Shown: positions 1 through 7,785, counted from the stretch's first letter. The stretch is 15,353 bases of DNA from Pseudomonadota bacterium (GCA_023388935.1 JAEWFG010000186.1:1-15353), one strand, 5' to 3'. Notes: generated from the letters alone by a model not told the origin. Translations and numbers: made by a program.

Positions 1-421
1 GGATGTAGCGGCCGGCCTTGCCGATCACGACCGCGAGCTCACCTTCAAAATCGAGCTGGGTCGAGACGCGCGGGCGGATGATGTCGGTGAGATGCCCGGT
101 CTGGCTGTCGGCGAAGCGGCCGAAGACGGTGGGGTTCTCGACCTCCGAGCGCCCGGTTTCCTTGCGGTGGTTCTCGTAGTTCAGCCCGATGCAGAGGATC
201 TTGTCCGGGTTCGGGACCACCGGCAGGAAGGCAATCTTCGAAAGCGGATGACGCCTGGCCTTGGTGGCGGAGGCCGCGGCCTCGGTGAGCGCTCCGGCGG
301 CGATCGCCGATTTCAGGTCGGGATAGCGATCCCCGAGCACGGCGCCGAGATCGGCGACGGCATCGCCCTCGACCAGACCCCATGACGCGGCGTTGTTGAT
401 CTCAAAGCTTGCGAATTTCAT
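1..421 (-). CDS. Fumarylacetoacetate hydrolase family protein, N-terminal part (cut by window edge)
   Basis: The reverse strand reads 140 codons from an ATG at 419-421 to the window edge with no stop, so about half of a usual ~280-residue family member is present. The segment KILCIGLNYENH (residues 74-85) is the typical entry to the FAH fold. D124, E126 and E128 in LDFEGELAVVIGK match the acidic metal-binding cluster of the family. The start is supported by AGGGGA seven bases upstream of the ATG. Family members cleave C-C bonds or hydrate/decarboxylate 2-oxo acids in aromatic and sugar-acid breakdown, as cytoplasmic metal-dependent enzymes; which substrate applies here cannot be told from this half. 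The next gene on the same strand (58-residue unknown) lies 311 bases upstream, so the FAH gene probably has its own promoter. Confidence 0.9.
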   Translation of the reverse strand, partial: MKFASFEINNAASWGLVEGDAVADLGAVLGDRYPDLKSAIAAGALTEAAASATKARRHPLSKIAFLPVVPNPDKILCIGLNYENHRKETGRSEVENPTVFGRFADSQTGHLTDIIRPRVSTQLDFEGELAVVIGKAGRYI

Positions 422-732
422 CTGATGTCCCCTGCTCTGACTGACCCTTATCAGGTCGCGCCGGCCGGGACGATGGCCTCAGGAGATGGCGCCGTTGCGA
501 TCGCTGCAATGATCCGTCCAACGATCCTTGCAAACCGCCCCGATGGGCGCCGCTCAGAGCGCGCCCTTGAGGGTACAGGAGGTGGTGCAGATGATCGTGC
601 TACCGTGGGTTGCACGACTTGCAGGCGTTGACACACCGGTTCCTGTCGCGGGGATTGTAGGAGCTGCAACACCTCGCGAAGACGCCGATGCCCGGCATCG
701 CGCCTCGATCGTCGCCGCACCTCAGGTCGACA
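422..732. other. Intergenic stretch of 311 bases with a short cysteine-rich frame
   Basis: No conserved gene is recognised here. The region upstream of the FAH-family gene should hold its promoter, but I see no convincing -35/-10 pair. On the minus strand a 32-codon frame runs from ATG at 696-698 to TAG at 600-602. It carries five cysteines (residues 10, 11, 22, 26, 29), including RCCSSYNPRDRNRCVNACK. A GAGG lies four bases before its ATG, and it starts 34 bases after the stop of the 58-residue gene, so coupled translation is possible. It could equally be chance or a gene remnant. Longer frames on either strand look like low-complexity Arg-rich or Ala-rich shadows. Confidence 0.35.
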
Positions 733-909
733 TCAGGCCGCGGCCCTGGTCGCGATCGCCCGTCGCGCATCCACCGCCAGCTGGCGGTACTGCTCCGCGA
801 GCTTCAGGTAAAATTCGCGCTTGGTGCTGTCAGTGGCGAGCTTGGCGATCAGTTCGCATTCGGCGGTGAGCGTCTCGAACCGTTCCAGCTTGTCCTCAAG
901 TTCTGTCAT
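733..909 (-). CDS. Small helical protein of unknown function (58 aa)
   Basis: I do not recognise a named family. The frame is open further upstream (to 1029), but the internal ATG at 907-909 is preferred: GGGGA lies seven bases upstream, and the product from there is compact and clearly helical. The 58 residues are highly charged with heptad-like leucine spacing (MTELEDKLERFETLTAECEL, then a KREFYLKLAEQYRQLA segment) and end in an Ala/Arg-rich tail. There is no signal peptide or membrane segment, so it is probably cytoplasmic. From memory, similar short proteins with an 'F.L.LAE.Y..LA' segment are common in Bradyrhizobium, always as hypotheticals. It lies 125 bases downstream of the adenylate cyclase gene on the same strand, so readthrough transcription is possible. 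Confidence 0.6.
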   Translation of the reverse strand: MTELEDKLERFETLTAECELIAKLATDSTKREFYLKLAEQYRQLAVDARRAIATRAAA

Positions 910-1034
910 CGGCGTGTCCCCATCAAACGCCTCAAGGACACTCAACCTAAGCCCGGGAAATAGGTCTCGGCCAACATCGTTATGGCATGAAATCTTTTTT
1001 TCCGGATCCAGCCAACGCCGGACAGCCACGACGG

Positions 1035-2771
1035 CTATTTTTGCTCCAGTCGCCAGGCGCCGTCCCAGTCGGCCGCCGGCGGGCTCGCCTCAAACTGCGC
1101 GATGCGCGCGAGCAGTGTGCGCGATGGACCATCGCCAGGGAAAGCCTCCAGCGCCGCATTGAACGCGACGCGGGCGTCGTCGAAGCCCTGCGCTCGATAG
1201 GCGGCGAGACCTTCGGCATAGTGCGAGCGCAGGTTCTCCTGCGGGACGCTAAGCCCATGCGCTTTGCTCATCACTTCGAAAATGGCTTGCGGCACGCTCT
1301 GGCCGGCGACCGTCACGCGATCGATCTCGCGCAGCTCGCAGGCTGAGCCGATCGCGTCGGCAGTTGCCTGCGAGATCAGGATGCGGGTGCCGTAGACCTT
1401 GTTGACCAGCTCGAGACGCGAGGCGAGGTTCACGGCGTCGCCCATCACCGTAAAGCTCATCATCAGCTCGGAGCCGATGCTGCCGGTCAGGACCTCGCCG
1501 GTGGCGATGCCGATCCGCAAGTCGCACGGCGCCGGCATGGCACGGATGCCGAGCAGGTCCGGCAATTGCTTCTGCAGCGCGGGCACCTGGTCGGCCATGT
1601 CGATGGCGGCGAAGCACGCGAACAGCGCCGGCTCGTCCTCCTCGATGAAGGGCGGGCCCCAATACGCCATGATGGCGTCGCCGATATATTTGTCGATGAT
1701 GCCGCGATTGTTCCTGATCGGGCCGGACATCAACGTGAAATAGTGGTTCATCACCTTGACGAGACCACGCGGAGTCATCCCCTCGCTCATCGCGGTGAAG
1801 CCGCTCATGTCGCAGAACATGATGGTCATCACCCGGCGCTGGCCGTCGATAGCAACCTCCGGCCGGTCGATCAGCCCCTGCACCACCTTCGGATCGATGT
1901 AGCGGCCAAAGGTCTCGCGGACGCGCTCGTTCTGCCGCAACTGCTCGATCATGCGGTTGAAGGCGGCGGCGAGTTCGCCGATCTCGTCCTGCGTCGAGAC
2001 GGTAATGGTCTTGTCGAAGCGGCCGGCCTCGACCTCCCGGGTGCCGGCCAGCAAGAGCCGCACCGGGCGGGTGATGCCGCTACTGACCAGCAGCGCAAAG
2101 GCAAATCCGACGATCGCCGCGAGCAGCGTCACGATACCCGAGATGATGATCGCCTGATGCTGGCGGCTGATCACCGTCGACGTGGAAGCGAAGACCTGCT
2201 TGAGCATGTCGGCGCGAATGCCGTCGATCTTCTGGTTGAACTGGTCGCGGATCGTGTCGATGTGCTCCAGCGTTCCGCGCGCCTCCGCCATCTGCTTGGC
2301 GTCGACCTGCTCGAGTAGTTGTTTATGGTCCTCATCCATCTCGTGACGCAGCTCGGTGAGCGCGGTCTCGATGCGGGTCTCGATCCGCGCCAGAGCGGCA
2401 TTGTCCGATGGCGTCCTGGTGTCGTCGATGATCGCGTTGATGAGCTTGCGCGAGCCCTCGGCCTCTTCGTCGATCTTCCGGTCAGCTTCCTGAAACTCGC
2501 GCAGCCGCGTCGCATAGGCCTCCTCGTCGGAGGACGCCTGCATCTTCATCATGACCATCCGCCGCAACGCGACCGATCTCTCCAGCGAACGGATATTGGC
2601 GCGCGCCAGATGGCTGTAGGCCGGGATATAGCGATCGGTCAGCTCGCCCAGGAGGACGCCGACCTGGCTCGACATCACCATCGACAGGATCGAGGTGATC
2701 AGCATCAGGACGATCAATCCGAGGGCGATGCCGACGATCTTGCGTCGGATCGACTGGTTGAAAAGCGGCAT
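1035..2771 (-). CDS. Membrane-bound class III adenylate cyclase with HAMP domain
   Basis: Makes cAMP from ATP as an inner-membrane signalling enzyme. Counting from the ATG at 2769-2771 (578 aa): transmembrane helix ~11-35; a mainly helical sensor region ~36-205, probably periplasmic; second transmembrane helix ~206-230; HAMP linker ~231-283; cyclase homology domain ~311-501; and a short TPR-like C-terminus ~512-561. Metal-binding aspartates are D321 (FCDMSGFT) and D365 (IGDAIMAYWG). K361 and T441 sit where adenine-selecting residues are expected, a Lys/Thr pair that suggests class IIIb, and N448 and R452 fit the transition-state pair in VNLASRLE. All key residues are present, so it should be active. 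The start is uncertain: an in-frame ATG at 2808-2810 and a TTG at 2901-2903 are alternatives, and none has a strong ribosome site. The chosen start places the first helix close to the N-terminus, as is usual. It is divergent from the lytic transglycosylase gene. Confidence 0.9.
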   Translation of the reverse strand: MPLFNQSIRRKIVGIALGLIVLMLITSILSMVMSSQVGVLLGELTDRYIPAYSHLARANIRSLERSVALRRMVMMKMQASSDEEAYATRLREFQEADRKIDEEAEGSRKLINAIIDDTRTPSDNAALARIETRIETALTELRHEMDEDHKQLLEQVDAKQMAEARGTLEHIDTIRDQFNQKIDGIRADMLKQVFASTSTVISRQHQAIIISGIVTLLAAIVGFAFALLVSSGITRPVRLLLAGTREVEAGRFDKTITVSTQDEIGELAAAFNRMIEQLRQNERVRETFGRYIDPKVVQGLIDRPEVAIDGQRRVMTIMFCDMSGFTAMSEGMTPRGLVKVMNHYFTLMSGPIRNNRGIIDKYIGDAIMAYWGPPFIEEDEPALFACFAAIDMADQVPALQKQLPDLLGIRAMPAPCDLRIGIATGEVLTGSIGSELMMSFTVMGDAVNLASRLELVNKVYGTRILISQATADAIGSACELREIDRVTVAGQSVPQAIFEVMSKAHGLSVPQENLRSHYAEGLAAYRAQGFDDARVAFNAALEAFPGDGPSRTLLARIAQFEASPPAADWDGAWRLEQK

Positions 2772-3094
2772 CGGTGCGGGCAAAGGGCTGGAACGGGTCG
2801 GGAACTCCATACACCGGATTTGGCTGCGGGAACATGCGCAATCTGGCCTTTCACGGCGTCCTGAAGCTTGCGCAACCGTCGGGCGAGCCTCGCTCGTTAA
2901 CAAAGACTAAAGGCGCTGCTTTTTCCGTCCATTCAGAAGTTCCCGAGTTCGCATCCGTATTTTGCCGCATTGTTGCGGGAGCGTGACGCAACCCGAAGCG
3001 ATGCCATGCCATCATCCTTGGCGTCGTGTTCGATTCTCAATCCGCATGTCGTCGCGGACCTTGGTTTGTAGTGGTTTCGCAGGGGGACCATGGA
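2772..3094. promoter_or_regulatory. Divergent intergenic region between cyclase and transglycosylase genes
   Basis: These 323 bases separate two divergently transcribed genes, so both promoters should lie here unless the cyclase starts further upstream. I found no -35/-10 pair that I would defend. The clearest element is a dyad, GTTGCG at 2972-2977 and CGCAAC at 2987-2992, separated by nine bases. It could be an operator or a chance inverted repeat. No coding frame other than N-terminal extensions of the two flanking genes is convincing. Confidence 0.4.
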
Positions 3095-5290
3095 ATGAAC
3101 CAGTGCCTACGCTCGCTCGCGTGTGTCATTGCCGTGGCCGCAATGGCCTTCCTTCCCGCCGAACTGGCGGCGAAGAGCAATCACAAATCGTCCGCGTCGA
3201 AGAAGACGCATGAGGCAAAGGCCAGCGGCAAGTCCGGCAAGCAGCGCCATGCCGCCACCGGCAAGCGTGGCAAGCACGCCGAGGCCAAGCGCAAGTCGAA
3301 GAAGCCGGACGACGAGCCCGCAGACAAGCCGGCACCGCCGCCGCTGACCGGCGACCTCGCCGCGCTCAAGGACGCAATTGATCTTGCCCGCAAGGGCAAG
3401 ACTGATGATGCGAGCGCGGCGCGCGACCGCATCGCCGATCCCGCCGGGCAGAAGCTCGCCGACTGGTTCATGCTGCGCCATTCCGAGAGCACCGCCAATT
3501 TCAAGCGCTATGCCGCATTCCTCGCCGCCAATCCGGACTGGCCGAGCAACGAGCTGCTGCGCCGGCGCGCCGAGGCGCGGCTGTGGCAGGAGAAGAGCGA
3601 CGCGGCCACCGTGCACAAGTTCACGATGGACCGTCCGACCAGCGCCAAGGGCAAGTTCGCGCTCGCGCGCGTCTTGCTCGCCGAGGGTGAGGCCGACAAA
3701 GCGGCGCGTCTGGTCCGTGAGGCCTGGCGCACGGACGAACTGTCCGAGCGCAGTGAGGAGGATTCCTACGAGGCGTTCGGCGACCTCCTGACGGCAGACG
3801 ATCACCGCGCGCGCATGGACAAACGCCTGGGCGCCAAGGATTATGCCGGTGCGAGGCGCGCGGCCAAGCGGCTCGGCGAGGACGCGCTCGCGATCGTCAA
3901 GGCCTGCGCCGCGGTCACTGGCAAGGCGAAGAAGGCCAAGGATTACCTCGAGGAGGTCTCGACCGAAGCGCGCCGCGACCTCGGCTATGTCCTGTGCCGC
4001 GCGCAGTGGCATCTCCAGAACGATCGCATCGATGATGCGGCCGAGGTGATCCTCGCCGCCCTGCCCGACACGATGGCCGCCCAGGACACCGACGCCTGGT
4101 GGCGCGAGCGGCGCCTGCTCGCCCGAAAGCTGCTCGACCAGGGCAAGTTCAAGACCGCCTACGACGTGGTGCGCACTGCGGCGGTGCCGGCGATGGAGGT
4201 CTATCGCATCGACTACCACTTCATGTGCGGCTGGATCGCGCTGCGCTATCTCGACGATCCCAGGACGGCGATGGTGCACTTCGCCGCGATCGACGGGGGC
4301 TCGACCAATCCGATCGCACTGTCGCGGGCGCATTACTGGCGCGGCCGCGCCGCCGAGGCCATGGGAGCGACCGCCGACGCACGCACGAGCTACCAGGCCG
4401 CAGCGCGCTTTCCCACCGCCTATTACGGCCAGCTTGCGCGGGCAAAGCTAGGGCTCGACCGGATCGAGCTGCGCCCGCCATCGCCCGTACTGGCCGCGGC
4501 CGACACTCAGCCCTCGGACGAGCGTGTGCGTGCCGCCGACATGCTCTACGGCGTCGGCGAAGGCGACGTGGTGCTCTACTACGCCGAGGATTTCGCCAAG
4601 GAGAGCACCGACGTCGCAGCGCTCGAAGCGCTCGGCGAGCTCGCCGGCCGGCGCAACGATGCACGCGTCATGCTGGAGGTCGGCAAGTCGGCGCTGGCGC
4701 GCGGGCTTGCGCTCGACCAGTATGCCTTCCCGACCATCGGCATCCCCGAGCACAAGCAGGTCGCACCGGCGATCGAGACCAGCGTGATCTATTCGGTGGC
4801 GCGCACCGAAAGCGCGTTCGACCAGCGCGACAAGTCGTCTGCCAATGCAGTCGGGCTGATGCAGGTGACGCCGGAAGCGGGCCGCGACACCGCAAAACGG
4901 TTTGGCCTGACCTATGACTGGGACAGGATGGTCTCCGATCCCGTCTACAACACGCAGATGGGCGCGGCCGAGCTCAGTGCGCTGCTGTCGGAATATCGCG
5001 GCAATCAGATCATGACCTTTGCCGGCTACAATGCCGGCCGCGGCCGGGTGCGCGAATGGGTGCAGGCGCATGGCGACCCCAGGGATCCCAAGGTCGATCC
5101 GGTCGACTGGGTCGAGCGCATCCCGCTATCGGAGACGCGCAACTACGTCCAGCGCGTGATGGAGAACGTGCTGGTCTACCGCGCACGGTTCGAGGGTAGC
5201 GGTGCGGTCGCCGGCAAGAGCGATCAGCGCGTGGTGACGCAGGATGCGAGCGCCAAGGCGACGCCGGCGGGGTTTACGGGGCCGGACTAG
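3095..5290 (+). CDS. slt: Soluble lytic murein transglycosylase (GH23, Slt70-like)
   Basis: Cleaves the MurNAc-GlcNAc bond of peptidoglycan to give 1,6-anhydro ends, working in the periplasm in wall turnover. The product is 731 aa from the ATG at 3095-3097, which has an AGGGGG site eight bases upstream and begins a signal peptide (MNQCLRSLACVIAVAAMAFL, cleavage near residue 26). Residues ~27-80 form a very Lys/Ala/Ser-rich stretch followed by a Pro-rich spacer. Then comes a long alpha-helical, TPR-like superhelix (~85-545) and the C-terminal SLT domain. The catalytic glutamate is E572 in ARTESAF. GLMQVTP (587-593) and AGYNAGRGRVREW (from 643) are the other signature blocks. The frame is open 23 codons further upstream, but that extension would bury the signal peptide. 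Length and order match Slt70 homologues; the basic N-terminal segment is longer than in enterobacterial Slt. Confidence 0.93.
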   Translation: MNQCLRSLACVIAVAAMAFLPAELAAKSNHKSSASKKTHEAKASGKSGKQRHAATGKRGKHAEAKRKSKKPDDEPADKPAPPPLTGDLAALKDAIDLARKGKTDDASAARDRIADPAGQKLADWFMLRHSESTANFKRYAAFLAANPDWPSNELLRRRAEARLWQEKSDAATVHKFTMDRPTSAKGKFALARVLLAEGEADKAARLVREAWRTDELSERSEEDSYEAFGDLLTADDHRARMDKRLGAKDYAGARRAAKRLGEDALAIVKACAAVTGKAKKAKDYLEEVSTEARRDLGYVLCRAQWHLQNDRIDDAAEVILAALPDTMAAQDTDAWWRERRLLARKLLDQGKFKTAYDVVRTAAVPAMEVYRIDYHFMCGWIALRYLDDPRTAMVHFAAIDGGSTNPIALSRAHYWRGRAAEAMGATADARTSYQAAARFPTAYYGQLARAKLGLDRIELRPPSPVLAAADTQPSDERVRAADMLYGVGEGDVVLYYAEDFAKESTDVAALEALGELAGRRNDARVMLEVGKSALARGLALDQYAFPTIGIPEHKQVAPAIETSVIYSVARTESAFDQRDKSSANAVGLMQVTPEAGRDTAKRFGLTYDWDRMVSDPVYNTQMGAAELSALLSEYRGNQIMTFAGYNAGRGRVREWVQAHGDPRDPKVDPVDWVERIPLSETRNYVQRVMENVLVYRARFEGSGAVAGKSDQRVVTQDASAKATPAGFTGPD

Positions 5291-5309
5291 CTAGGATCAG
5301 TTTCGTGGT

Positions 5310-5408
5310 GTGGATTGGCCCGCGGCCGCGCGAAGCGCGGTCCGCTGGCGTAATCCACCTCTTCTCGTGCGGCAACAAAAGTGGTGGATTACCCTTCGCT
5401 AATCCACC
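5310..5408. repeat. Palindromic repeat pair between convergent genes (possible bidirectional terminator)
   Basis: Two hairpin-forming units share the same sequence at their arms. The first pairs GTGGATT (5310-5316) with AATCCAC (5352-5358) and encloses a GC-rich stem, CCGCGC (5326-5331) / GCGCGG (5335-5340) around GAA. The second is a perfect 9-base stem, GGTGGATTA (5383-5391) with TAATCCACC (5400-5408), around an 8-base loop. They lie between the convergent stops of the transglycosylase (5290) and the binding protein (5436), where a two-way terminator would be useful. No T-run follows either stem, so termination would not be of the classical intrinsic type. The shared arms suggest a dispersed repeat family. 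Confidence 0.6.
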
Positions 5409-5435
5409 CTGGGAGAACGCGCCACAAACCTACGC

Positions 5436-6407
5436 TCACTCCACCTTGATGTTCGCCGCCTTGATGATCGGCCACCACTTTGCGATCTCGGCCTTCTGAC
5501 GGGCGCCGAGGGCTTCGGGGGTGAGCTGGTCCTTCGGTGTCATCTCTAGGCCCTGGCCTTCGAGCTGCTTCTTCACCGCGGGATCGTTCAGCGCTTCCAC
5601 GGCGGCGGCATTGAGCTTGGTGACGATCTCCTTCGGCGTGCCCTTGGGCACCCACAAGCCCGACCACAGCGTCATGTTGAAGCCTTTCAGCCCCGCCTCC
5701 TCCGCGGTCGGGATCTCGGGCGCCGAGGACAGGCGCTTGTCGTCGGTGATGGCATAGGCGCGGATGGTGCCGGCGCGGACCTGATTGATGGAGTTGGAGG
5801 TCTGGTCGATGATGACGTCGATCTGGCCGGCGATGAGATCGTTCAGCGCGGGAGCCGTGCCGCGATACGGCACGTATTGCAGCTTGACGCCGGAGACGCT
5901 CTCGAAATAAACGCCGGCGATATGGGCGCCCGACCCCGCGCCGGCGGTGCCGGCGGTCGGCGGCGATGGCCGCGACTTCAGCCATTCAACGAGCTCTTTC
6001 AGCGACGTCGCGGGGACAGCGTTCTTGCTGACGACGATCATCGGGTTGCTCGGCAGCAGCACCACCGGCTCAAGATCGGCGAGGAGGTCGTATTTGAGCT
6101 TGTAGACGGCACCGTTGGCAACGTGGGTACCGAGGTGGCCGAAAGAGATGGTGTAGCCGTCCGGCGGTGATTGCACAGCGCGGCCGACGCCGATCGAGCC
6201 GCCCGCACCGGTCACGTTCTCGATCACCAGGGGCTGGCCGAGCGATACCCGCATCCGCTCGGCGAGCACGCGCGCCATCGCATCGGACGGTCCGCCGGCC
6301 GCGAACGGCACGATGATGGTGATGGGATGCGAGGGATAGTCGTCGGCGCGCGCGGCGCCAGCAACAGCGAGAATACCGATCAGCCCGGCCCAGATGGCCT
6401 TCTTCAT
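5436..6407 (-). CDS. Bug/TctC-family periplasmic solute-binding protein
   Basis: Binds a small carboxylate or related solute in the periplasm, as receptors of tripartite tricarboxylate transporters do. The 323-residue product starts at ATG 6405-6407 with GGGAG about six to seven bases upstream. A signal peptide (MKKAIWAGLIGILAVAGAARA) leads into the family opening YPSHPITIIVPFAAGGPSD (24-42). Other hallmarks are ENVTGAGGSIG (63-73), PDGYT (82-86), GSGAHIAG (158-165), VPYRGTAPALNDLIAGQID (179-197) and a C-terminal WSGLWVPKGTP region. Length is normal for the family. No TctA or TctB membrane genes are in the window, so it is an orphan receptor, which is common for this family. It is 95 bases downstream of the PLP-enzyme gene on the same strand, with a hairpin in the gap. 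The ligand cannot be predicted from sequence. Confidence 0.92.
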   Translation of the reverse strand: MKKAIWAGLIGILAVAGAARADDYPSHPITIIVPFAAGGPSDAMARVLAERMRVSLGQPLVIENVTGAGGSIGVGRAVQSPPDGYTISFGHLGTHVANGAVYKLKYDLLADLEPVVLLPSNPMIVVSKNAVPATSLKELVEWLKSRPSPPTAGTAGAGSGAHIAGVYFESVSGVKLQYVPYRGTAPALNDLIAGQIDVIIDQTSNSINQVRAGTIRAYAITDDKRLSSAPEIPTAEEAGLKGFNMTLWSGLWVPKGTPKEIVTKLNAAAVEALNDPAVKKQLEGQGLEMTPKDQLTPEALGARQKAEIAKWWPIIKAANIKVE

Positions 6408-6437
6408 TGTTTTCTCCCAGCAATATTTATTTTTTTG

Positions 6438-6463
6438 CCCTCTTCCCGCGTACGGGAAGAGGG
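6438..6463. repeat. Perfect 11-bp hairpin between PLP-enzyme and binding-protein genes
   Basis: CCCTCTTCCCG (6438-6448) pairs perfectly with CGGGAAGAGGG (6453-6463) around a 4-base loop. It lies just downstream of the PLP-enzyme stop in the direction of minus-strand transcription. In that direction the stem is followed by an A-run, not a T-run, so it does not look like an intrinsic terminator. It more closely resembles the short CCCTCTCCCG-type palindromes I recall as abundant between Bradyrhizobium genes. It may protect the 3' end of the upstream message or lower expression of the downstream gene. Confidence 0.7.
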
Positions 6464-6502
6464 ATCGTTCGTGAAGAGGCGAAAATGACGCGCCGTCTCG
6501 CT

Positions 6503-7744
6503 CTAGAACTGCGTGTAGTCGATCGGCTTGTGGCGATCGAGCGCCCGGGTGACCGGCGGCAGCGGATATTTCAGGCCGGTCGCGCAGTTGAACAGCATCA
6601 CGCGGTCGCTCTTGCTGACGCGGCCGTCGGCGAGGCTTTCCTTGTAGGCGGCGTAGGTCGCAGCACCCTCGGGGCACAACAAGAGCCCCTCCTCGCGCGC
6701 GACCTCGTTCAGCGCCGACGAAATCTTGTCGTCGTCGACCGCAATCGCAAAGCCCTTGCTCTCGCGCACGGCGCGCAGAATCAGGAAGTCACCGATCGCC
6801 TGCGGCACGCGGATGCCCGACGCGATGGTGTGGGCGTCCTCCCAGCGCGTCGCATGCTCGGCGCCCGCCTCGTAGGCCCGCACCATCGGCGCGCAGCCCG
6901 AGGCTTGCACCGCGACCATGCGCGGACGCTTCGAGCCGATGAAGCCAATCTTCTCGAGTTCGTCGAACGCCTTCCACATGCCGATCAGGCCGGTGCCGCC
7001 GCCGGTCGGATAGAAGATCACGTCGGGCACGTCCCAGCCGAGCTGCTCGGCGAGTTCGAGGCCCATCGTTTTCTTGCCTTCGATGCGGTACGGCTCTTTC
7101 AACGTCGAGGTGTCAAACCAGCCGACTTTCGCCTTCCCCTCGCCGACGATCTTGCCGCAATCGTCGATATAGCCGTTGACGCGGTAGACGGTCGCGCCCT
7201 GAAGCTCGATCTCGCTGACATTCACCTCGGGCGTATCGGCCGGGCAGAAGATCGTGGTCTTGATGCCGCAGGACGTCGCGTAAGCCGCAAGCGCCGCACC
7301 GGCATTGCCATTGGTCGGCATCGCCATGTGCTTGACGCCGAGCGCCTTGCCCATCGACACCGCCATCACGAGCCCGCGCGCCTTGAATGAGCCGGTCGGC
7401 AGCCGACCTTCATCTTTCACGATGATCTCGCCACCGCCGAGCCTGGCGCCGAGCTTCGGCAGCCGGATCAGCGGCGTCGTGACCTCACCGAGCGAGACGA
7501 TGTCCTTGCATTTGCGCACCGGCAGCAGCTCGCGGTAGCGCCACATGTCGGCCGGGCGCTGCGCGAGCGCGTCCTTGGTCAGCGCCTTCTTCACGCCCGC
7601 GAGGTCGTAGCGCACCAGCAGCGGCTTGCCGGCCTTGGAGAGGTTGTGGACCTGGTCGGCGGCGTAGTGATCGCCTTCCATCGCGCATTCGAGATGGGTG
7701 ACGAAGGTCGGGCGTTCGATGGTGAGGTTGTCGTTGTCGCGCAT
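6503..7744 (-). CDS. Threonine synthase-like PLP-dependent enzyme (fold type II)
   Basis: A 413-residue cytoplasmic PLP enzyme of the threonine synthase / serine-threonine dehydratase superfamily. K121 in RLPTGSFKARG is the Schiff-base lysine, TNGNAGAA (144-151) is the substrate/cofactor loop, and TGGGTG (247-252) binds the PLP phosphate. The N-terminus (THLECAMEGDHYA, then LSKAGKPLLVRYDL) aligns by eye with the zinc-ribbon start of threonine synthases, but most of the ribbon cysteines are gone. Classical threonine synthases have SFKDRG after the lysine; here it is SFKARG, more like dehydratases. General annotation would be threonine synthase, but a different lyase or dehydratase activity is quite possible. 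The start ATG 7742-7744 has AGAGGG nine bases upstream. It lies downstream of lpd, separated by a 115-base repeat, so it is probably not a functional part of the pdh operon. Confidence 0.8.
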   Translation of the reverse strand: MRDNDNLTIERPTFVTHLECAMEGDHYAADQVHNLSKAGKPLLVRYDLAGVKKALTKDALAQRPADMWRYRELLPVRKCKDIVSLGEVTTPLIRLPKLGARLGGGEIIVKDEGRLPTGSFKARGLVMAVSMGKALGVKHMAMPTNGNAGAALAAYATSCGIKTTIFCPADTPEVNVSEIELQGATVYRVNGYIDDCGKIVGEGKAKVGWFDTSTLKEPYRIEGKKTMGLELAEQLGWDVPDVIFYPTGGGTGLIGMWKAFDELEKIGFIGSKRPRMVAVQASGCAPMVRAYEAGAEHATRWEDAHTIASGIRVPQAIGDFLILRAVRESKGFAIAVDDDKISSALNEVAREEGLLLCPEGAATYAAYKESLADGRVSKSDRVMLFNCATGLKYPLPPVTRALDRHKPIDYTQF

Positions 7745-7785
7745 GGGTTCATCCCTCTTGTTGTTCTGATCTTTTCTGTGTTCGT

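Noticed and set aside
528..869. Plus-strand frame with a GGAGGT ribosome-like site before an ATG at 591
   Set aside because: The frame runs into the opposite-strand 58-residue gene, ends in Arg/Pro/Trp-rich low-complexity sequence and shows no domain. The GGAGGT-like site alone is not enough.
3107..4333. Minus-strand open frame of about 400 codons opposite the transglycosylase
   Set aside because: No motif recognised, and the plus-strand gene with signal peptide and catalytic domain explains the region.
6427..6463. Intrinsic terminator for the PLP-enzyme gene
   Set aside because: The stem is perfect, but on the transcribed strand it is followed by A residues, not T. The T-run lies on the wrong side for either reading.
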